From positions 1-14,864 of the forward strand of contig SKIM01000047.1 in NCBI GenBank assembly GCA_007116445.1: a stretch of DNA of 14,864 bases, in the 5' to 3' direction. The number at the start of each line of letters is the position of its first letter. Within the stretch, counting starts at the first letter, position 1. Positions 10,671 to 14,864 of the stretch are shown here, one piece after another. The notes beneath the pieces were generated by a model. That model worked only from the letters and a program-made list of their open reading frames with translations. It did no database searches and had not been told where the DNA came from. A program made the position numbers and the translations under genes. The stretch comes from Natronohydrobacter sp. (GTDB lineage Bacteria > Pseudomonadota > Alphaproteobacteria > Rhodobacterales > Rhodobacteraceae).

Positions 10671-12448
10671 TCCGCACGCCCCTGCGTCCTCTTGCGCGCA
10701 TCCTCGCGGCCCGCGCAACAGGTGAGAACCCCGATCACATCGAGCAGGAAAACCGCCGCTTGCGTCAGGAAGCTGCGCGCGACCGCGCGCGCAGCCGTGC
10801 CGAGGGCCGACTTCTTGTTCTGGCATTGGTTTTCATGTCGGCTTTCGTGATTCTCGGCGCGCGGATGGGGCTTCTGGCCGCCACCACCCCCGTCGAGCTG
10901 GCGCGTGGGGTCAGCGAGAATATCTCAAGCGCAAGGGCAGATATCGTGGATCGCCATGGCCGTGTGCTGGCGACGAATCTGGCGACTCATGCGCTTTACG
11001 CGGAAACCCGACGCATGGTTGATCCGCAACATGCCGCGCGCGCGCTGGCACGCATCTTCCCGGATATCGATGGCGCGCGTATGGAAGCGCGCTTCACCGA
11101 TCCCAATCGCCGCTTCATCTGGATCCGCACCCGGCTTTCGCCGGAGCAGGTGCAGGCGGTGCATGATATTGGCGAGCCTGGGTTGCTCTTTGGTCCACGC
11201 GAAATGCGGCTTTACCCGAATGGTCGCATGGCGGCGCATGTCTTGGGCGGGGCCAGTTTCGGTCAGCAGGGTGTGCGCGCGGCGGAAGTGATTGGCGTCG
11301 CAGGAGCAGAGCTGTTCTTCGAAGAGCGTTTGCGTGACCCTGAACAGATCGACAAGCCGCTCCAACTCTCGCTTGATCTGACCGTTCAGGCAACTGTGAC
11401 CGAGGTGCTTGAGGGCGGCAAGCAGATGCTGAATGCGCGCGGCGCCACGGCGGTGTTGATGGATATCTATAGCGGCGAGGTGATCAGCCTTGTGTCACTG
11501 CCTGATTTTGACCCCAACAACAGGCCGCCACCGCCCACCGAGGGCGAGCCCGCTGACAGCCCGCTCTTCAATCGCGCGGTGCAAGGCTATTACGAATTGG
11601 GCTCGGTGATGAAAGCCTTTGCTGTGGCGCAGGGCCTTGAAGAAGGCACCGTGACGCCCGAGACGATGATCGACACGCGCGGCCCGCTGACATTCGGCCG
11701 TTTCCGCATTCGTGATTTCCGAAACTACGGGCCGCAGCTTTCGGTCAAGGATGTGATGGTCAAATCCTCCAATATTGGCACGGCGCGGATCATGCAGCCT
11801 ATCGGCGCAGAGCGTCAGCAGGAGTTTCTGCGTAAATTCGGTTTTCTCGACACGATGCCGCTTGAACTCGCCGAGGCTGCCCGCGCCCGCCCGTTGCTGC
11901 CAGCGCGTTGGTCCGATCTGTCGGTGATGACGATTTCCTACGGGCACGGCTTGTCCACCAGCCCGCTGGCGCTGGCGGCAGGCTATGCGACGCTGGTCAA
12001 TGGCGGATATCGAGTCACGCCTACCCTGCTGAAAACCGAGGCTTTGCAGCCTGGTCCACAGATCATATCAGCGCGCACGTCGGCACAAAAACGGTTGATG
12101 CTGCATCAGGTCGTTCAGGAAGGCACAGCCTCTTTCGCGCGTATTCCCGGTTATCCCGTAGGGGGCAAGACCGGGTCTGCCGACAAGCCCAACCCACGCG
12201 GGGGCGGCTACAAGAAGGATGCAGTGCTGGCGACCTTTGCGAGTGTCTTCCCCTCCCATGAGCCGCGCTATGTCCTGGTCGTCACGCTGGATGAGCCAGT
12301 TGACACCACAGGGCCGGAGCCGCGCCGCACAGCCGGTTGGACCGCTGTGCCGGTTTCGGCCGAAATCACCCGCCGCGTGGCGCCGCTGCTTGGCTTGCGT
12401 CCGGTTTCGCTGGAAAAGGTCAATGAGCGGCTTGCACAGGGCCATTGA
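10667..12448 (+). CDS. ftsI: FtsI/PBP3, septal peptidoglycan transpeptidase
   Basis: A 593-residue class B penicillin-binding protein that cross-links septal peptidoglycan together with FtsW. Layout: a cytoplasmic, charged N-terminal stretch of about 45 residues, one transmembrane helix (about 48-70, LLVLALVFMSAFVILGARMG), the PBP dimerisation domain beginning near SSARADIVDRHGRVLATN, and the transpeptidase domain. Catalytic motifs: SxxK as Ser313-Val-Met-Lys316, SxN as Ser367-Ser-Asn369, and KTG as Lys501-Thr-Gly503 followed by Ser504. All active-site residues are intact. The ATG overlaps the ftsL stop, so the two are translationally coupled. A 60-base gap separates it from murE. Confidence 0.95.
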   Translation: MIRTPLRPLARILAARATGENPDHIEQENRRLRQEAARDRARSRAEGRLLVLALVFMSAFVILGARMGLLAATTPVELARGVSENISSARADIVDRHGRVLATNLATHALYAETRRMVDPQHAARALARIFPDIDGARMEARFTDPNRRFIWIRTRLSPEQVQAVHDIGEPGLLFGPREMRLYPNGRMAAHVLGGASFGQQGVRAAEVIGVAGAELFFEERLRDPEQIDKPLQLSLDLTVQATVTEVLEGGKQMLNARGATAVLMDIYSGEVISLVSLPDFDPNNRPPPPTEGEPADSPLFNRAVQGYYELGSVMKAFAVAQGLEEGTVTPETMIDTRGPLTFGRFRIRDFRNYGPQLSVKDVMVKSSNIGTARIMQPIGAERQQEFLRKFGFLDTMPLELAEAARARPLLPARWSDLSVMTISYGHGLSTSPLALAAGYATLVNGGYRVTPTLLKTEALQPGPQIISARTSAQKRLMLHQVVQEGTASFARIPGYPVGGKTGSADKPNPRGGGYKKDAVLATFASVFPSHEPRYVLVVTLDEPVDTTGPEPRRTAGWTAVPVSAEITRRVAPLLGLRPVSLEKVNERLAQGH

Positions 12449-12508
12449 AGCCGCGCGCCATTCTGGAGTAACAGGCCGTATCTTTTTCGCCGTCAGGAGT
12501 GCCACTGC

Positions 12509-13993
12509 GTGACCGATCAGCCCCCCCGCCCGCTCTCGGCGCTCGGCCTCAGCCCATCAAGGGGCGGCAATGTCACGGTCACAGGGCTGGCCATTGACAG
12601 CCGTGCCGTCCGCGAGGGGGCACTTTTTGCCGCGATCCCGGGCAGCCGCGTCCATGGGGCGGAATTCATCACCTATGCGCTGCGCATGGGGGCGGCCGCC
12701 GTGCTGACCGACCGCGAAGGTGCCGAGATCGCCGCCGAGGTGCTGGCGAATAGCTCAGCTGCGCTTGTTCTGGCCGAAGATCCGCGCGCAGCGCTTGCCG
12801 GGGCTGCGGCGCTGTGGTTTGGCGCGCAGCCCGCCACGATGGTCGCGGTGACCGGGACCAATGGCAAGACCTCGGTTGCGAGTTTCGCGCGCCAGATCTG
12901 GACGCAACTGGGCCATGAGGCGGCCAATATCGGCACCACGGGCATTGAGGGTGCGTTTTCGGCACCGCTTGCCCAAACGACGCCCGACCAGATCACGCTG
13001 CATCGCCTGCTCGCTGAAATGGCGCAGGCGGGTGTCACCCATGGCGCGATGGAAGCGTCATCGCACGGGCTGGAGCAGCGGCGCCTTGATGGGGTCGGCC
13101 TCAGGGCGGCCGCTTTCACCAATCTGAGCCAGGATCATCTGGATTATCACCTGACGATGGAGGCCTATCTCTCGGCCAAGGCGCAGCTTTTCGACCGTGT
13201 TCTGCCGGATGATGGCGTCGCGGTTGTGAATATGGACGACCCGGCGGGGCCGGATATCCTGAGCATCGCCGAGGCGCGCGGACAGGGCAGCTTGACGATC
13301 GGCCATGCCGAGGAAAGCGATCTGCGCATCCTTGATCAGCGCTATGATGCGGCGGGCCAGACGCTGCGCTTTTCCTATGCCGAACGCATCTATCAGGAGC
13401 ATCTGCCCCTGATCGGCGGGTTTCAGGCCGAAAACGTGTTGGCTGCGGTCGGTCTTGTCCTCGCCTGCGGGGCTGAGATGCCCGAGATCGCCATGCGCCT
13501 GCCGCGTCTCGAAGGGGTGCGCGGGCGCATGCAACTGGCAGGCACGCGCTCCAATGGCGCGCCGGTTTTTGTCGATTATGCCCATACGCCTGCGGCGCTG
13601 GAAGTCGCGCTGAAGGCGCTGCGCCCGCATGTCATGGGCCGGCTGATCGTGGTTTTCGGGGCCGGGGGCGACCGCGACAAGGGCAAGCGCCCGCTGATGG
13701 GCCGCGCGGCGGCAGAGCAGGCCGATATCGCCTATGTCACGGATGATAATCCGCGATCCGAAGATCCTGCGACGATCCGCGCCGCGATCCTGGCGGGTTG
13801 CCCGGAAGCCAATGAGGTCGCTGACCGTGCAGAAGCGATCCTGCGTGCGGTTGATGCGCTGGCACCAGGGGATGCGCTGCTGATCGCAGGCAAAGGACAT
13901 GAGACGGGCCAGATTGTTGGCGATACGGTCTATCCTTTCGATGATGTCGAGCAGGCTTCCGTGGCGATTGCCGCGCTGGAGTCACGGGCATGA
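12509..13993 (+). CDS. murE: UDP-MurNAc-tripeptide synthetase, meso-DAP adding
   Basis: MurE adds meso-diaminopimelate to UDP-MurNAc-L-Ala-D-Glu in cytoplasmic peptidoglycan precursor synthesis. The 494 residues show the N-terminal uridine-binding region (GLAIDSRAVREGALFAAIPG), the ATP loop GTNGKT at 116-121, EASSHGLEQRRLDG, NLSQDHLDYH, the YLSAKAQLF segment with the lysine that is carbamylated in Mur ligases, and the DNPR motif at 413-416 followed by SEDP. DNPR is the signature for meso-diaminopimelate, as opposed to lysine, specificity. The start is GTG at 12509, preceded by AGGAG at 12495-12499; no in-frame ATG lies near. The C7 run at 12521 is within the coding region. The last four bases (ATGA) overlap murF. 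Confidence 0.95.
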   Translation: MTDQPPRPLSALGLSPSRGGNVTVTGLAIDSRAVREGALFAAIPGSRVHGAEFITYALRMGAAAVLTDREGAEIAAEVLANSSAALVLAEDPRAALAGAAALWFGAQPATMVAVTGTNGKTSVASFARQIWTQLGHEAANIGTTGIEGAFSAPLAQTTPDQITLHRLLAEMAQAGVTHGAMEASSHGLEQRRLDGVGLRAAAFTNLSQDHLDYHLTMEAYLSAKAQLFDRVLPDDGVAVVNMDDPAGPDILSIAEARGQGSLTIGHAEESDLRILDQRYDAAGQTLRFSYAERIYQEHLPLIGGFQAENVLAAVGLVLACGAEMPEIAMRLPRLEGVRGRMQLAGTRSNGAPVFVDYAHTPAALEVALKALRPHVMGRLIVVFGAGGDRDKGKRPLMGRAAAEQADIAYVTDDNPRSEDPATIRAAILAGCPEANEVADRAEAILRAVDALAPGDALLIAGKGHETGQIVGDTVYPFDDVEQASVAIAALESRA

Positions 13994-14864
13994 CGCTCTG
14001 GACGGCCTCTGACGCAGCCCGCGCCACAGGCGGGCAGGTGACCTGTGACTGGGTCGCGCAGGGCATATCCATTGACACGCGCAGTTTGCAGCCGGGTGAT
14101 CTGTTCATCGCGCTGAAAGCCGCGCGCGACGGGCATGATTTCGTAGCCCAGGCACTGGAAAAAGGCGCGGCGGCCGCGCTCGTTTCTCACCGCCCGCCCG
14201 GCATTGCTGACGATGCGCCGCTTCTGATCGTGGCGGATGTGATGGAGGCGCTGACCGCCCTGGGCGCGGCAGGCCGTGCCCGCGCCCGCGCGAAGGTCAT
14301 CGCGGTGACTGGCTCTGCGGGCAAGACCTCGACCAAGGAAATGCTGCGCGAAATGCTGGCGGATTTCGGCCCTACCCATGCCGCCGAGGCCAGTTTCAAC
14401 AATCATTGGGGCGTTCCGATCACACTCGCCCGGCTGGATCCGCATGCTGATTTTGCGGTCATCGAGATCGGAATGAACCACCCTGGCGAAATTGCACCGC
14501 TGGCAAAGTTGGCGCGCCCGCATGTCGCGCTGGTCACAACCATCGCCCCCGCGCATCTTGAAGCCTTTGAGAACATCGAGGGGATCGCGCATGAAAAAGC
14601 GAGCATCTTCTGTGGCCTGGAGGGCGATGCTCATGCCATCTACCCCGCGGATCTGCCCACCAGCCCGATCCTAGCAGCCGCGGCGGAAGCCAGCGGGGCG
14701 CGTTGCCTGCCTTTCGGTGCAAGGGCCGAAGAGGTGCGGTTGCATGACATGACCCAGACGGACAGCGCGCTGGTGATGCATGCTCAGGTGGGGCCGCTGC
14801 GGCTGGCAGTGCGGCTGGCCAATTCCGGCGCGCATTTCGGGATGAACGCGCTGGCCTGTCTGGC
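13990..14864 (+). CDS. murF: UDP-MurNAc-tripeptide:D-Ala-D-Ala ligase, N-terminal part
   Basis: MurF attaches D-Ala-D-Ala to the UDP-MurNAc-tripeptide, the last soluble step of the precursor pathway. The first 291 codons are present; the window ends inside the gene. Seen: ISIDTRSLQPGDLFIALK, the ATP loop TGSAGKTSTKEM with GSAGKT at 108-113, EASFNNHWGVPITL, VIEIGMNHPGEI and TTIAPAHLEAF, all in normal Mur-ligase order. The ATG at 13990 overlaps the murE stop by four bases. The C-terminal substrate domain and downstream dcw genes are outside the window. Confidence 0.95.
   Translation, partial: MTLWTASDAARATGGQVTCDWVAQGISIDTRSLQPGDLFIALKAARDGHDFVAQALEKGAAAALVSHRPPGIADDAPLLIVADVMEALTALGAAGRARARAKVIAVTGSAGKTSTKEMLREMLADFGPTHAAEASFNNHWGVPITLARLDPHADFAVIEIGMNHPGEIAPLAKLARPHVALVTTIAPAHLEAFENIEGIAHEKASIFCGLEGDAHAIYPADLPTSPILAAAAEASGARCLPFGARAEEVRLHDMTQTDSALVMHAQVGPLRLAVRLANSGAHFGMNALACL

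Noticed and set aside
10667..12448. Unusual SxxK context (ELGSVMK rather than PGSTFK) in FtsI as a defect
   Set aside because: Ser313 and Lys316 are both in place and the SxN and KTG motifs are intact; ELGS contexts occur in alphaproteobacterial FtsI, so the enzyme should be active.

Overview
The window reads as a chromosomal segment of an alphaproteobacterium of the Rhodobacteraceae (Rhodobacter/Roseobacter group). The evidence is the GC-rich coding style, the start of a dcw (division and cell wall) cluster in the order mraZ-rsmH-ftsL-ftsI-murE-murF, a meso-diaminopimelate-type MurE, a GAAC-N7-GAAC LexA box of the alphaproteobacterial type, and two RNA loci characterised in Rhodobacter sphaeroides: a DUF1127 gene followed by CCUCCUCCC-loop hairpins (CcsR/Cuckoo RNAs), and an UpsM-like terminated leader upstream of mraZ. 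I cannot fix the genus.

Left part (1-2615, minus strand): the biotin-carboxylase end of pyruvate carboxylase, cut by the window edge, then an FMN-dependent alpha-hydroxy-acid dehydrogenase/oxidase. Both act at the pyruvate/lactate node. Divergent from them (2748-5634, plus strand) lie a short stand-alone BLUF blue-light photoreceptor without an obvious ATG start, and a UvrD/PcrA helicase whose upstream region carries a perfect LexA/SOS box.

Middle part (5635-6859, mainly minus strand): a 1.2 kb stress-RNA locus. A 70-residue DUF1127 protein (CcaF1-like) is followed by six hairpins. Each shows the RNA motif CUCCUCCUCCCU, or a close variant, in its loop. The hairpins fall into three pairs separated by longer spacers, which matches the two-stem-loop structure of CcsR sRNAs, and the last hairpin has the form of an intrinsic terminator. 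Upstream of it, on the same strand, is a HIT-family protein with a run of ten G at its ribosome-binding site. A divergent Mrp/ApbC iron-sulfur carrier ATPase follows (7001-8071).

Right part (8072-14864): about 690 bp without a credible gene. It contains a leftward-pointing terminator-like hairpin, an AT-rich stretch with a DnaA box inside an inverted repeat, three TTCC repeats at exactly 10-bp period (candidate MraZ operator), and a roughly 200-nt UpsM-like sRNA ending in a strong intrinsic terminator just before mraZ. The dcw genes then run tightly packed, with overlapping start/stop codons at three junctions, to the window edge inside murF.

The parts most worth a second look are the three-unit CcsR/Cuckoo array, the regulatory architecture upstream of mraZ, the LexA box before uvrD, and the irregular starts of the BLUF and HIT genes. 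Both sRNA loci appear to be members of known families rather than a wholly new system; the number of units, the regulatory sites and the fine structure are what is specific here.
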